Shown here piece by piece: positions 1 through 8,748 of a stretch of 64,000 nucleotides of DNA. This DNA is from CAZBXD01 sp965216395 (GTDB taxonomy: Bacteria; Pseudomonadota; Alphaproteobacteria; Micavibrionales; SZUA-601): positions 124,001 through 188,000 of the forward strand of contig OZ244156.1 in NCBI GenBank assembly GCA_965216395.1, given 5' to 3'. Below the pieces are notes generated by a model. The model was given only the letters and a program-made list of their open reading frames with translations, did no database searches and was not told where the DNA came from. Both the position numbers and the translations under genes were made by a program. The stretch's first letter is position 1; the number at the start of each line of letters is the position of its first letter.

Positions 1-59
1 ATATTACTCTTAAACCAAAGTTAATTTGCATAATATTTTTTATAGTTAATATAAGTATG

Positions 60-1346
60 TTAACGCTGAATATGTAGGTTAGAAAGCTCATTACTGATGG
101 TTTCAAAAGCATCAATGAGATCTGTTTGCGTTGGAGCATCATAATATTTTGATAAATCAGTGGCACACTGACGATAATAATCTTTTGTTGACTCGCTGAT
201 ATTTGATTCAAATGTTACGGTGTAAATAAGTACGCCTTTTGATTTTAAATCTGTACATATTTCGGCAAATCTTTCGTTTAAATCATTGACGCTAATACTA
301 TGATTGGATGTTAGTCCATAGGCACTATAAGTTGGGTGTACGGTGTTTTGACCGTCTGTCATCATAACAATAGCTTTGCGCCAAATTTCATCATTCCACT
401 GCGCTCCTTCTGTGAAAGGGTATTCTGGCGATAGAATTCTTCCTCCCCAAACCATTCCGTAATTACCTAGGGTATGGCCATTAGCGTTCATATAATCAAT
501 CGTATTGAATAAATTCGTTTGATTACTGGTCAAGGGTAACACAGTGGTGCGCGGACACCGATTATTCGGATTGCTTGAAGACGGATAACGATAGATGTCC
601 CATGAACCTGTGGCTTCTTGTGTATCAAGGGGGTAATCTAGGGCTTCAATACAGCCCCGCCATTGCAAATTATCACTCTGGCTATATTCATAATTACTTG
701 GGTTATTGACAAATGGCGTGTCATAAAAACTACCATCGGGATTTTCTCCTAACCCGTAATAGCCAACATTGACTGAATTACTGTAGGGTACCAATGCGAT
801 TTTGATCGATTCATCATCCGGGGCTCGATCATATAGAATCGTCACAAAATTACGCGCGGCTGTACGCAAGGCACCAATATTATTATTGCTACTCATAGAG
901 CCCGTATTATCCATGACCAGCGCCACTTCAATACCGCGTGTTTCCCGTTTTACTTGTGATTGGGTGCTTACGGTTATCGTGTCATAGCCAAAAATACGCA
1001 TAAATTTTGTATTCACATCGGCTTTTGCGCTGACAGTTAGAACTTGATCATCGATTTCTAACTGGAGGTCATAGGGTTCACCTAAACTGCTATAAGGATA
1101 ATTGGCATTAAAAAAATCTTCAAATCTTTGGCTAATTGTTTCTTGATCACCACTGGAAGAGGCGGCCGCTAGGGCGGATGCATCCAAAGATCGCGCCAAA
1201 CGATCGTGAACCAAATAAGCTTGTGCCATGTCAACGCTTAAACCCACGGCGGCAATAATAGCGGGAATAGCCAGACCAAATGTAATAGCAATAACGCCAT
1301 CGTCTTTTTGTAAAAATTGATAAAATTTTTGTTTCAACAGAGACAT
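60..1346 (-). CDS. TadG-like pilus assembly protein with vWA domain
   Basis: 428 residues. The N-terminus (about residues 15-40, after a short basic cytoplasmic start) is the hydrophobic TadE/TadG-type helix beginning DDGVIAITFGLAIPA. From about residue 138 a von Willebrand factor A domain begins, with a MIDAS-type motif DNTGSM and later MMTDGQNT. In the Tad (tight adherence) system TadG is an inner-membrane-anchored periplasmic protein tied to pilus assembly. It is the last gene of a three-gene minus-strand set, 2 bp after the preceding pseudopilin-like gene. The ATPase and prepilin peptidase genes of a full tad locus are not in this window, so the system may be split or these proteins may serve another envelope structure. 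Family assignment is firm; the exact role is inferred. Confidence 0.85.
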   Translation of the reverse strand: MSLLKQKFYQFLQKDDGVIAITFGLAIPAIIAAVGLSVDMAQAYLVHDRLARSLDASALAAASSSGDQETISQRFEDFFNANYPYSSLGEPYDLQLEIDDQVLTVSAKADVNTKFMRIFGYDTITVSTQSQVKRETRGIEVALVMDNTGSMSSNNNIGALRTAARNFVTILYDRAPDDESIKIALVPYSNSVNVGYYGLGENPDGSFYDTPFVNNPSNYEYSQSDNLQWRGCIEALDYPLDTQEATGSWDIYRYPSSSNPNNRCPRTTVLPLTSNQTNLFNTIDYMNANGHTLGNYGMVWGGRILSPEYPFTEGAQWNDEIWRKAIVMMTDGQNTVHPTYSAYGLTSNHSISVNDLNERFAEICTDLKSKGVLIYTVTFESNISESTKDYYRQCATDLSKYYDAPTQTDLIDAFETISNELSNLHIQR

Positions 1347-1348
1347 AT

Positions 1349-1885
1349 TTACTCCCTTGCTACGAAAGAGTTGCGCCGTCCACGCATGAAAGAAACTTCG
1401 CGCATATCAATCGGATTTAAAAACGTACTTGAAAATGTTGGTTCATAACGGTATTGCACAGTAACGGCAATTAATCCTTCATTTTCAACGCCTAAACCCT
1501 GACTTAAGGTTTCGACTTGATTATTTTCTGGCATATTGACGGTTTCGCGCCAGATCACTGTTGGTTCAGCGTCTTCACCTTGAAAACGAATAGATGCAAT
1601 ATCAATACCGAGGCTTTCTGTATTAAGCGGCTGCATCGCCAATTGTGCCGCGAGTACAGCATCATCAATATCAGCGTCACTGGCTGAAAGTTGTCTCGTT
1701 ACTAAATCTGCCGCCATTTGAGACGCGGTAATGACTTTTTTATTGGTTAAAATACCACTGCCGAGGTCAACCATACCAAGCAGTAAAATAAACATGATCG
1801 GAAAAACGAGAGCAAATTCCGTTGCCGCAATACCAGATTGATTTTTGATCCAAGTAGAAATAGCGATCTTTTTCTTAAAATTCAT
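1349..1885 (-). CDS. TadE/TadF-like pseudopilin
   Basis: 178 residues from the ATG at 1885. The frame stays open upstream to 2062, but that part lies inside the preceding tadE gene and has no pilin character; starting at MNFKKKIAI places the pilin helix (GIAATEFALVFPIMFILLLG) directly after a short basic leader. The motif AATEFA with a Glu is typical of TadE-like minor pseudopilins, and the rest is a periplasmic domain of unknown fold. The start overlaps the end of the upstream gene by 11 bp, a coupling that argues for one operon. It could be TadF rather than a second TadE; the sequence alone does not separate them. Confidence 0.8.
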   Translation of the reverse strand: MNFKKKIAISTWIKNQSGIAATEFALVFPIMFILLLGMVDLGSGILTNKKVITASQMAADLVTRQLSASDADIDDAVLAAQLAMQPLNTESLGIDIASIRFQGEDAEPTVIWRETVNMPENNQVETLSQGLGVENEGLIAVTVQYRYEPTFSSTFLNPIDMREVSFMRGRRNSFVARE

Positions 1886-2387
1886 AGGGCTCATTCCGTA
1901 CAGTTGCTGTCGCCATGATGAGTGCGGAGCGACTTGTTCCGCCCAGTAAATTTCCAAGCCATGGCGTGGCAAAATTAAATCGATACGCCGCCCGAACAAT
2001 GACAACCTCATTGGCCTCTCCATCATCAAAACCACCACTTTGTAAATTACCATCACTGTCAAAGATGGGCTGTATATCTGCTGCTTCGCTAAAATTAGAA
2101 CCGGGGGGATTTATCACTTCATATTGTAAGTTATTACAATCCATAATTTGATCAACTTTACTACATAAATGGTTTGTAAAACTTGCCACTGGATCGGCCG
2201 TTTCTTGGGCTTGTCCAGTTCTAATAATACGCGCCGCACTGACTGTGGCACCTTCCATTACTGTGGCGCTGGCGTAATACATACCCAATTCAAGGATGCC
2301 AATAATCATCATAAAAAAAGGCAGAGCCACAAAAGCAAATTCAATCGCTGTCACACCATGTTGTTTTCTGATAAATTGTTTTATCAC
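1875..2387 (-). CDS. TadE-like pseudopilin
   Basis: 170 residues from a GTG at 2387, preferred over the TTG at 2399 because a GGAAG ribosome-binding site sits just before it. After a short basic leader (IKQFIRKQHG) comes the TadE motif GVTAIEFAFVALPFFMMIIG, a single membrane helix with the invariant Glu, then about 130 periplasmic residues with two Cys (near CSKVDQIMDC). TadE-type proteins are minor pseudopilins processed by the TadV prepilin peptidase. It is the first of three tad-type genes and lies about 140 bp downstream of icmB/dotO on the same strand, separated from it by a likely terminator at 2421-2452. Confidence 0.82.
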   Translation of the reverse strand: MIKQFIRKQHGVTAIEFAFVALPFFMMIIGILELGMYYASATVMEGATVSAARIIRTGQAQETADPVASFTNHLCSKVDQIMDCNNLQYEVINPPGSNFSEAADIQPIFDSDGNLQSGGFDDGEANEVVIVRAAYRFNFATPWLGNLLGGTSRSALIMATATVRNEPYEF

Positions 2388-2420
2388 AATTTCTTCCAAT
2401 TTTTAAAAACGATACACTAA

Positions 2421-2452
2421 AACACATCCAATAAATTATTACTGGATGTGTT
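2421..2452 (-). terminator. Hairpin after icmB/dotO
   Basis: Arms AACACATCCA (2421-2430) and its exact complement (2443-2452) enclose 12 bases. Read on the minus strand the stem is followed by TTTT; read on the plus strand it is followed by GTTTTTTA. No plus-strand gene ends here, so it most likely ends the icm/dot transcript before the tad-type genes. Confidence 0.55.
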
Positions 2453-2480
2453 GTTTTTTATACAATATGAACTTTATTAT

Positions 2481-2521
2481 AACCTATATATTCTAATAAT
2501 ATGTAAACATATATATAGGTT
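2481..2521. repeat. Inverted repeat with AACCTAT half-sites, 3' of icmB
   Basis: AACCTATATAT (2481-2491) is repeated inverted at 2511-2521, 7 bp past the icmB stop codon. No T-run follows it on either strand. The outer heptamer AACCTAT/ATAGGTT also forms the palindrome at 5649-5669 upstream of icmB. It may be an operator or part of an extended RNA 3' structure. Confidence 0.4.
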
Positions 2522-2527
2522 TTCTTA

Positions 2528-5500
2528 TTAGCTGTGATCTATCACTTCTGTTTGATTTTTACGCGGTTCTGATTTTTCTGAACGCGGACCCTCTAGCTCA
2601 GGTAAATCACCTACTGAGTCGAGTGCTTTTTGTGTGACCAGATTAACCAACTCATCAACAATTTCTTCAATAACGCTATTGGTCGTGGCTTTGCTTGTGT
2701 CCCCTGATTCTGCATAAAAATCAATGCGGCGCTTAATTTCACTTCGGGCAGAACCTCCTGGGAATGAAGCCGATAAAACGGTTCGTGCGCGTGCTGCACC
2801 TAAGCGAACATAGAGACGTTTTCGTATCGCGACATCTTCAGCCGATGTTGAAAGTGCCCATAATTCAATAGGTCCTAATGTGTTAATTAAATGTTGTTCA
2901 TACCGGCCTTCGTTCGTGCCCAAAATAAACAGAGCTGGACCACCGCTGGAGCGAGGACCTGTCAAACGGTTGCGCATAATCCACACAGCCGTGTCGGTTA
3001 AACTAAATCGGTCACGCGCTTCTTTCACTGCGTTATCTGAAATTGCGGCACCTAAAATCCAAACACCTGTGGCAAGATCAACCATATCATCATCAAAATC
3101 TTTCAAAAGCTGGGAAGAAAGAACGATTTGAACACCCCATTTACGTCCTTCACGGACGTCACGAATAATTTGCGCGCGCACAGATCTTGATTTACTTGTG
3201 CGGTGAAATTCATCATAACACAGACGTTTTGGTGTTTCTTTTACGTCGCGTAATCTGACTTCATGAAATGATTGATATTTTTCTGGCATATAACGAATCG
3301 CTTCTTCGTTGATCCACCAGTTGCGAACCAAAACATGACGCGCCAACATATACATGATGGCGGTCTGTCGGTCTGCGGTTTCATCTCCTTGGGGTGAGAC
3401 ATCCATTAAATCAATGGCACAGACACGCGTATTACCAATATCAAATTGCGTCACTGATGATAAAATAGGCAATTCACGAATTGATGAAGAAATCATTCTC
3501 TCAAAAGCGTGAATCACATTCTCGTTACTGCCACCAATTTGTGTTTCTTCAAGCAGAGATTGAATTTGCGGACGTCGGGCAGCTGTGATTGCATCTGTTA
3601 AGGTTGGTACGGCATGGCGCTGTGCGAGTGTTGCCGCATGGATTAAATCGTGATCAAAAAGAATATCAACAACATCCCACCACAAAGCGTTTTGGGGCAG
3701 ATGTATATTATGTTTTTCAATAATTTCATCAACAGTCTTATCGACTCTGGGTAAATAAGGTCTGGGCTCAGAGTTTGCGCCACTATCGTTACGCCAGCGG
3801 AACATTTCATCAATAACCAGGCCAACCAGTTGCGGAATCCCGTCATAGGGATGTTCCTGACCCGCAGGTGTTGCCAAAAGTGTGACCAACTCAATCAGGT
3901 AACTTCGCTCATCTTGAAGTGGTTTACGACACCCTAATTGTGTATCAAATGGGTTGATCGCATATTCGGGACTCATGCCAATTCGATAGCTGGCTGCTTC
4001 GTGGGCGCGTTCAGGTGGGAGCGCGTCTTTCAGTAAAGATATTAAACCAGATGATGAAGGCCCAATATCAATGATCGCAACGTAAGGAAGGCTTGAAACA
4101 CCGCCCGTTAAAACAGTCCCAAGGTTAAGCGTATTCATTAAAACGGATTTACCCGCGCCAGGTTGGGCGAATATCAAATCAAACCACGTTGTTGTTAAAT
4201 TTGTTCCTGTTTGATAAGGCCAAACTTTGCCATCTGGAGAGCGCAAGATCATAGAGCCTTTTCCAAATGGACTGCTTGGCCTTTGCCATGGTAAAAGTTT
4301 TAAAACCTCGGAAAGGGGCGCAATGGCAGCGGGCGCTGTTGATCCACAGGCAATGCCGGGAACAGAAGACATAACTTCTTCCAATGGGTCACCAGAGACT
4401 TGGCTCACTTGACAATAACCCCAGCTTTCCATTCCTTGTGTTAATATTGCCGCACGATCTTCAATCAATTCTTGATCACCCTCAGGCGCCCATGTTGCAG
4501 CAGAGATTCTCAGCTTAACAACAGGTTCATCTTTGGCAATTTCATTGAGGTAATCCAAAGATTTTTTTATTTGTCGATTAGTACTATTCGTAATGGCTAG
4601 AATAGAGGCAATCAAAGACTTTGTTTGCGTTCCTTGAGCCCCACCACCTTCAATTAAGAAAGAAATACGAAACGGGATATCTGCCTCAACAAACCGCGAC
4701 ATAAGTCTTGGGAATGGCGTAGGATCAGTTGGCGGGAGGGTGACATCGACACCAGACCAAAGACGATTGCCAATTTTAACAATAGACGAAGATATAATCT
4801 CAGCATCATATGTGCAGAGTTGTTGCCGTATCGGTGGCCATAAGATATCTGAGTAATCCTTGGTTCGTTTTGGGGCACGTACGGGGATCTTGTCTCCTGG
4901 TACAATTGGTTGCCATTTATCATTGGCGCGTCCTGGAAAAATCGCTGAGCGAATAATACGTAATGCGTCATGCACTTCCAAAATTTTTGCTTGGATAGCA
5001 AGCTCGTTTAAAGAAGACCTCACACTGGCTACATAGGAACGATGGCGCGTACGCAATCCATCCATCGCAGCATTAATTCTTTGTGCATTGGGTGATATCA
5101 CCCAATCTTTTGACTTTTTTTCTCGCTTTGTTTTTTCTCGGTTGGCTTCTGGTTTTGAAAGGCTACTTGGTCGCGTCCATAGAACAAAATAACATTCTTC
5201 CCATGCTAAATAATGCCTTAAATGACGCACACGCTCATCAAACACGTCTTTCAGATTAAGGCCAGCAGACTCTGCCGCACTACGATTGCCGCGCATTAAA
5301 TTACGTAATTCTTTACCAATTCGGTCTGGATTGCGGATAAAAACAACCTGCATCGCATAACCTGTGCGATCAAATCGCGGGCCTAGCTTCATTGTGCCCT
5401 GGTCTATAATATTTTGATACTCACTCGCACCAATGATTTGCCGACTCCCATCAACCGATAGAATACTGACCATAGAACCATCTTCAGCCACAAGTGTTTT

Positions 5501-5593
5501 TTCATCATCAGTTGTTTCAATGCGAATAAACGACTCAAGGGATTGTTTTGCCATATTGGCAAATGGAGCGGCAAAAGCGTCAAACCATTTCAT
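2528..5593 (-). CDS. icmB: Type IVB secretion ATPase IcmB/DotO
   Basis: 1021 residues, close to Legionella DotO (about 1009) and IncI TraU. DotO is the VirB4-like cytoplasmic ATPase that docks on the inner-membrane face of the Dot/Icm channel and drives assembly and substrate export. A Walker A motif AQPGAGKS lies near residue 480 and a Walker B stretch CYDEFHRTS near residue 793; a C-terminal motor segment includes a conserved-looking QIVLSSQLLKDFDDDM. The N-terminal 400 residues resemble the membrane-proximal half of the family. It follows icmJ after about 90 bp, matching the icmJ-icmB order of Legionella and ColIb-P9. The protein looks intact. Assignment as IcmB/DotO is based on motifs, length and synteny together. 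Confidence 0.93.
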   Translation of the reverse strand: MKWFDAFAAPFANMAKQSLESFIRIETTDDEKTLVAEDGSMVSILSVDGSRQIIGASEYQNIIDQGTMKLGPRFDRTGYAMQVVFIRNPDRIGKELRNLMRGNRSAAESAGLNLKDVFDERVRHLRHYLAWEECYFVLWTRPSSLSKPEANREKTKREKKSKDWVISPNAQRINAAMDGLRTRHRSYVASVRSSLNELAIQAKILEVHDALRIIRSAIFPGRANDKWQPIVPGDKIPVRAPKRTKDYSDILWPPIRQQLCTYDAEIISSSIVKIGNRLWSGVDVTLPPTDPTPFPRLMSRFVEADIPFRISFLIEGGGAQGTQTKSLIASILAITNSTNRQIKKSLDYLNEIAKDEPVVKLRISAATWAPEGDQELIEDRAAILTQGMESWGYCQVSQVSGDPLEEVMSSVPGIACGSTAPAAIAPLSEVLKLLPWQRPSSPFGKGSMILRSPDGKVWPYQTGTNLTTTWFDLIFAQPGAGKSVLMNTLNLGTVLTGGVSSLPYVAIIDIGPSSSGLISLLKDALPPERAHEAASYRIGMSPEYAINPFDTQLGCRKPLQDERSYLIELVTLLATPAGQEHPYDGIPQLVGLVIDEMFRWRNDSGANSEPRPYLPRVDKTVDEIIEKHNIHLPQNALWWDVVDILFDHDLIHAATLAQRHAVPTLTDAITAARRPQIQSLLEETQIGGSNENVIHAFERMISSSIRELPILSSVTQFDIGNTRVCAIDLMDVSPQGDETADRQTAIMYMLARHVLVRNWWINEEAIRYMPEKYQSFHEVRLRDVKETPKRLCYDEFHRTSKSRSVRAQIIRDVREGRKWGVQIVLSSQLLKDFDDDMVDLATGVWILGAAISDNAVKEARDRFSLTDTAVWIMRNRLTGPRSSGGPALFILGTNEGRYEQHLINTLGPIELWALSTSAEDVAIRKRLYVRLGAARARTVLSASFPGGSARSEIKRRIDFYAESGDTSKATTNSVIEEIVDELVNLVTQKALDSVGDLPELEGPRSEKSEPRKNQTEVIDHS

Positions 5594-5648
5594 TAAATGA
5601 ATACCCTTATATTTACAAAATTGAACTTATAGTAACTGAATATTTTAA

Positions 5649-5669
5649 ATAGGTTAAGAATTAACCTAT
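5649..5669. promoter_or_regulatory. Perfect 9-bp-arm palindrome upstream of icmB
   Basis: ATAGGTTAA-GAA-TTAACCTAT lies between icmJ and icmB, about 55 bp upstream of the icmB start. Its half-site AACCTAT recurs in the inverted repeat just after the icmB stop. With no T-tract it is more like an operator than a terminator. Function is inferred from shape and position only. Confidence 0.4.
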
Positions 5670-5685
5670 AAAAATCTATGAATGT

Positions 5686-6375
5686 TTAAACGGCTTTATT
5701 TAATTCCTTAACCATCGCGCCCCATTTGTCGGGTGAGATCTCAACAAATGGTCCGCCGTGCAAACGCCAATCTGCTAAAATTTGCGAAAATTCATTTGCC
5801 GGACTTCCATTTAGTATAATATTTCTTCTATCCAATGGCATCAAACGAATCCCTTTTAGTTTATTTTTAACGCGTGGATATTGTCTGTCACTGATATAAT
5901 CTTCTAAAACTACGGCTAGATCGGCTGGATTTTCTGAACCTAAGCGCTTTTTTGCTTCAAGGCGCCGATTCATTAATGTTTTCAAAATAACTTTACTTGC
6001 ATCCGAAAGCGGGCCTTGTGCATATCGCGCCACGTAAAGGGCACGCATAATGTGATTTAAAGCAGCTTGACCGATTTCTGGTAACCAGATCAAAACACCA
6101 GAACTCATTTTTGAAACAGCATTCAGATCAAAACATTGATGGCAAAAAACACATGCGGTGAGGCAATTCTCATCAGAAAAATCATCTTCATAACCGTTTT
6201 TATGATGAATTTTTTGATATTTTTTGGCCTGAAAGCCACAAAAACGACAGGTATCATTATCACGTTCAAAGATTTTTTTGCGTTCTGATTTTGGATCGGC
6301 GTTAAAAGATCGCTTATGATTAGCGCCAGACCAATCTTCGCGATGAATGCCAATATGTATCGGATGATATTTCAT
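5686..6375 (-). CDS. icmJ: IcmJ/DotN, zinc-binding HNH-like T4BSS component
   Basis: 229 residues; Legionella DotN is about 208. DotN is part of the DotL-DotM coupling-protein subcomplex that recruits effectors to the type IVB channel. The core shows two Cys pairs, C43-x2-C46 (in RDNDTCRFCGFQAKKYQ) and C75-x2-C78 (ACVFCHQC), with His57/His58 between them: an HNH-type zinc fold. The segment TCxFCGFQA is strongly reminiscent of DotN as I recall it. A generic HNH endonuclease was considered, but the position between icmD and icmB and the long C-terminal region (including LIWLPEIGQAALN) favour IcmJ. The C-terminal tail is somewhat longer than in Legionella. Confidence 0.88.
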   Translation of the reverse strand: MKYHPIHIGIHREDWSGANHKRSFNADPKSERKKIFERDNDTCRFCGFQAKKYQKIHHKNGYEDDFSDENCLTACVFCHQCFDLNAVSKMSSGVLIWLPEIGQAALNHIMRALYVARYAQGPLSDASKVILKTLMNRRLEAKKRLGSENPADLAVVLEDYISDRQYPRVKNKLKGIRLMPLDRRNIILNGSPANEFSQILADWRLHGGPFVEISPDKWGAMVKELNKAV

Positions 6376-6398
6376 AAAAATAAATTAGCAAATTTATA

Positions 6399-6761
6399 TT
6401 AGTTATACAATGCGGGTCGACTCACCCCTGATGAGGCGCCACCAACTGATTCAGTCGCAACATTGACAGCATAGGGTAAAACAACCAACATCGCACCAAT
6501 GAACAGATAAGCAAGCGCGACTTTTACCGGCGCTTGGGACGGGTTATCAACATAATCACGCATCTTCAAAAGACCCACGGCGGTAAAACCAATCCCCGTG
6601 AGATAAGAAAACCAAGCTACGGCTGTTGGTAAGACACGAAAATTATAATTCATCGTTGTCATAACACTGCCGGCATTGGCAAAGGCTGGCGCTGAATGAA
6701 AAAGAAAGACCCATGTTAAAACACATATAAAAGTAAGATATGATATGGTTTTTGTAAACAT
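6399..6761 (-). CDS. IcmD/DotP-like small membrane protein, copy 3
   Basis: 120 residues. A signal peptide (hydrophobic core ISYLTFICVLTWVFLF, cleavage near AFANA) is followed by two membrane helices joined by the family loop GLLKMRDYVDNPSQAPVKVAL. The loop is nearly the same as in the two genes upstream and in the first half of IcmC, so all four come from one ancestral module. IcmD/DotP and IcmC/DotE are small polytopic Dot/Icm proteins of poorly known function. It is the last of three tandem copies, ending 23 bp before icmJ starts. The three copies are not identical, which suggests old duplication and possible specialisation. Confidence 0.8.
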   Translation of the reverse strand: MFTKTISYLTFICVLTWVFLFHSAPAFANAGSVMTTMNYNFRVLPTAVAWFSYLTGIGFTAVGLLKMRDYVDNPSQAPVKVALAYLFIGAMLVVLPYAVNVATESVGGASSGVSRPALYN

Positions 6762-6795
6762 GGGTCTCTACTCGTTTTTAGTTTGAGGCTATCAA

Positions 6796-7176
6796 TTAGT
6801 TGATGTTCATAGCATCTGCGTCAAAGGTGACGGTTTGCTGCGAACCACCAAGTGTATCTGTTGTGGTTGTGATAACAAATGGAATCAGAATCAACAGTGC
6901 ACCTAAAGCGAGGCGAATGAGGGCATTTTTCATGTTACCACTGGTGGGGTCATCAACATATTCTTTCAATTTGAAAAGACCGGCAATGGTAAAACCAACG
7001 CCCATAATATAAGCGGCTGATGTAAACAGACGTGGTACCGTTTGTATGCTCTGTGAAATGTCATCTGTAACATCACCAATACCGTTGGCAAATGAAAAAT
7101 TAACATTTGCTAAGGCTAGGGTCAAACCTGCGGCCATGCCGTATTTTAAGTTATTAAGTTTATTTAAAAATTTCAT
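6796..7176 (-). CDS. IcmD/DotP-like small membrane protein, copy 2
   Basis: 126 residues from the ATG at 7176. An ATG two codons upstream (7182) touches the AAGGAG ribosome-binding site and is too close to be used. Signal peptide ending near NVNFSFANG, then two helices around the loop GLFKLKEYVDDPTSGNMKNAL and the second-helix motif RLALGALLILIPFVI. This copy has KLKEYVDDP where copies 1 and 3 have KMRDYVDNP. It sits about 35-60 bp from its neighbours, with its own good ribosome-binding site. Family placement follows from topology, the shared loop and operon position. Confidence 0.8.
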   Translation of the reverse strand: MKFLNKLNNLKYGMAAGLTLALANVNFSFANGIGDVTDDISQSIQTVPRLFTSAAYIMGVGFTIAGLFKLKEYVDDPTSGNMKNALIRLALGALLILIPFVITTTTDTLGGSQQTVTFDADAMNIN

Positions 7177-7235
7177 AATCATCTCCTTGGTTATTATCGA
7201 AATTTAAGGTTAGTGTATTAAATTTTACTAAATAT

Positions 7236-7673
7236 TTAACTCCCATTTGCTGAGAAAGCATTTAAACTTTGTTGGTCAATAATTTCAGGTACTGTAGCTG
7301 TTCCGCCACCTGAGGTAAAAAATGTAAAAATTACCCAGGGCAAAAGTAACAAACAAGCGCCCACGGCCAAACGAATCAAGGCATCTTTCATAAAAGCCTG
7401 TGATGGATTGTCAACGTAATCGCGCATTTTAATTAATCCCGCAATGGTGAAGCCAATCCCCATAACATAGCAACCTGAGGCGATAAGTCGTGGCGTTCGA
7501 CTGGTTTCACAAACAACATCAGTGGCTACACCGGCTAAGTTCGCAGCACTACTATTACAGTTTGGACCGCCAGAACCAGCATAGCTCACATCGATTTTCA
7601 ATAACAGGAATAAAGCGGTCATTGAAATATATAAAGCAAGTTTATCTGTTGTGTTTTTTATTCTTTGTATCAT
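7236..7673 (-). CDS. IcmD/DotP-like small membrane protein, copy 1
   Basis: 145 residues. The signal peptide (MTALFLLLKIDVSYAG) is followed by a short mature N-terminus with three Cys (GGPNCNSSAA..., VVCETS, SGCYVMG), unlike copies 2 and 3, which lack them. The two helices flank the loop GLIKMRDYVDNPSQAFMKDAL, and the second helix reads LAVGACLLLLPWVIF. It starts 1 bp after icmC stops, so the two are translationally coupled. In Legionella icmC is followed by a single icmD; this copy holds that position and is the best positional icmD orthologue. Confidence 0.82.
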   Translation of the reverse strand: MIQRIKNTTDKLALYISMTALFLLLKIDVSYAGSGGPNCNSSAANLAGVATDVVCETSRTPRLIASGCYVMGIGFTIAGLIKMRDYVDNPSQAFMKDALIRLAVGACLLLLPWVIFTFFTSGGGTATVPEIIDQQSLNAFSANGS

Positions 7674-7674
7674 A

Positions 7675-8634
7675 TTAACTCACCTGTAAAATCCAATCCG
7701 CAGGATCATTGAATATGGTTTCCTGAATAACTTGTGCAAAGCGCAGTCCATTGGCCAAAAGGGCACCCGCAATAATATGGGTCGAAGCGGCCATCATGGA
7801 TGCATTATTAGCCCCTTCTGCGGCACCGCGTAAAATGAATAGACCACGGATAAAGCTGATATAACCGACAATTCTCAAAAAGACAAAAATCCCCCATAAG
7901 GCATTTTGAGCTTTAATAGCTTGTGGTGTATTGGCACCTTGGGCAAGGGTTACGTTCTGATAAATTTCATTTGCACCAAATAAGCTTCCCTGCATCACAC
8001 CCATAAGATAACCTGCAGACATTAATCCTGCGGCTGAAAAGAATGTTGTAAGCGTCCCCAGTCCTCCAGGCGCTTGTGGGCCATCATTTGAGGCCAGAGC
8101 CAATCTTTTTAGAGCAACAAGCATTAAAACCAAACCCGCAGCGTAACAAAATAGAGGTAATAAATTATCCATGAGCGGCGCCCACACATTGCTCACAAGT
8201 CTATTTAGGGTAACGTCTAAGCCTTCCCCATCTAGTGCTCCAGCGGGAGCTCCAAAGCCACCAACTATATCCGCCACGTTGACAGCACTGCTGCCAACAC
8301 CACCACCAGATATTGTTGTCACCAGAACATTAGCGGCAAATGGTGTTAAAATAAGCAGAGCACCACCTGCGAAGCGGAGACCTATGTGGAGGGGACGGGC
8401 ATCACCGGGACTCTCCGTGTGCATACGTGCCATTTTAAGACCGGTGAAAATAGAATATATTCCTAAAATATAAGCGATTGAAGAAAGAAACGCCTGTATT
8501 GGGATGAAAGAGTCATAGGTCGTATTGACCATGTCACCAAGCGTTGTCGCTGCCAGTGTAGGGGCAATATATGCTGTCGTTAATATAAGCGACATCCATA
8601 TTATTTGAGTGAATTTAAACAACATATTCTTCAA
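7675..8634 (-). CDS. icmC: IcmC/DotE-like membrane protein with extra IcmD-like half
   Basis: 319 residues, much longer than Legionella IcmC/DotE (about 194). After a signal peptide (ending near PTLAATT), residues 45-115 form the two-helix IcmD-like module (YILGIYSIFTGLKMAR ... GGALLILTPFAANV). From about residue 155 a second unit has four helices with LFCYAAGLVLMLVALKRLA and the IcmC-like ending FIRGLFILRGAAEG ... ASTHIIAGALLANG. The arrangement looks like an IcmD module fused to an IcmC module. The gene lies between icmG and the icmD-like genes, as in Legionella. The 114 bp upstream is very AT-rich and could hold a second promoter for the downstream half of the cluster. Confidence 0.82.
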   Translation of the reverse strand: MKNMLFKFTQIIWMSLILTTAYIAPTLAATTLGDMVNTTYDSFIPIQAFLSSIAYILGIYSIFTGLKMARMHTESPGDARPLHIGLRFAGGALLILTPFAANVLVTTISGGGVGSSAVNVADIVGGFGAPAGALDGEGLDVTLNRLVSNVWAPLMDNLLPLFCYAAGLVLMLVALKRLALASNDGPQAPGGLGTLTTFFSAAGLMSAGYLMGVMQGSLFGANEIYQNVTLAQGANTPQAIKAQNALWGIFVFLRIVGYISFIRGLFILRGAAEGANNASMMAASTHIIAGALLANGLRFAQVIQETIFNDPADWILQVS

Positions 8635-8748
8635 CTTACCTTTATAAAGCCGATCCTTTATATAATTTAAACATATTTTAACATAAATTTCAATTAAAAT
8701 TTTATATAAATTTATTATTTTGTTAATATTTATACTTATGAGCCCGTT

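Noticed and set aside
4654..5001. 115-residue frame inside icmB
   Set aside because: Shadow in another frame of an intact ATPase gene.
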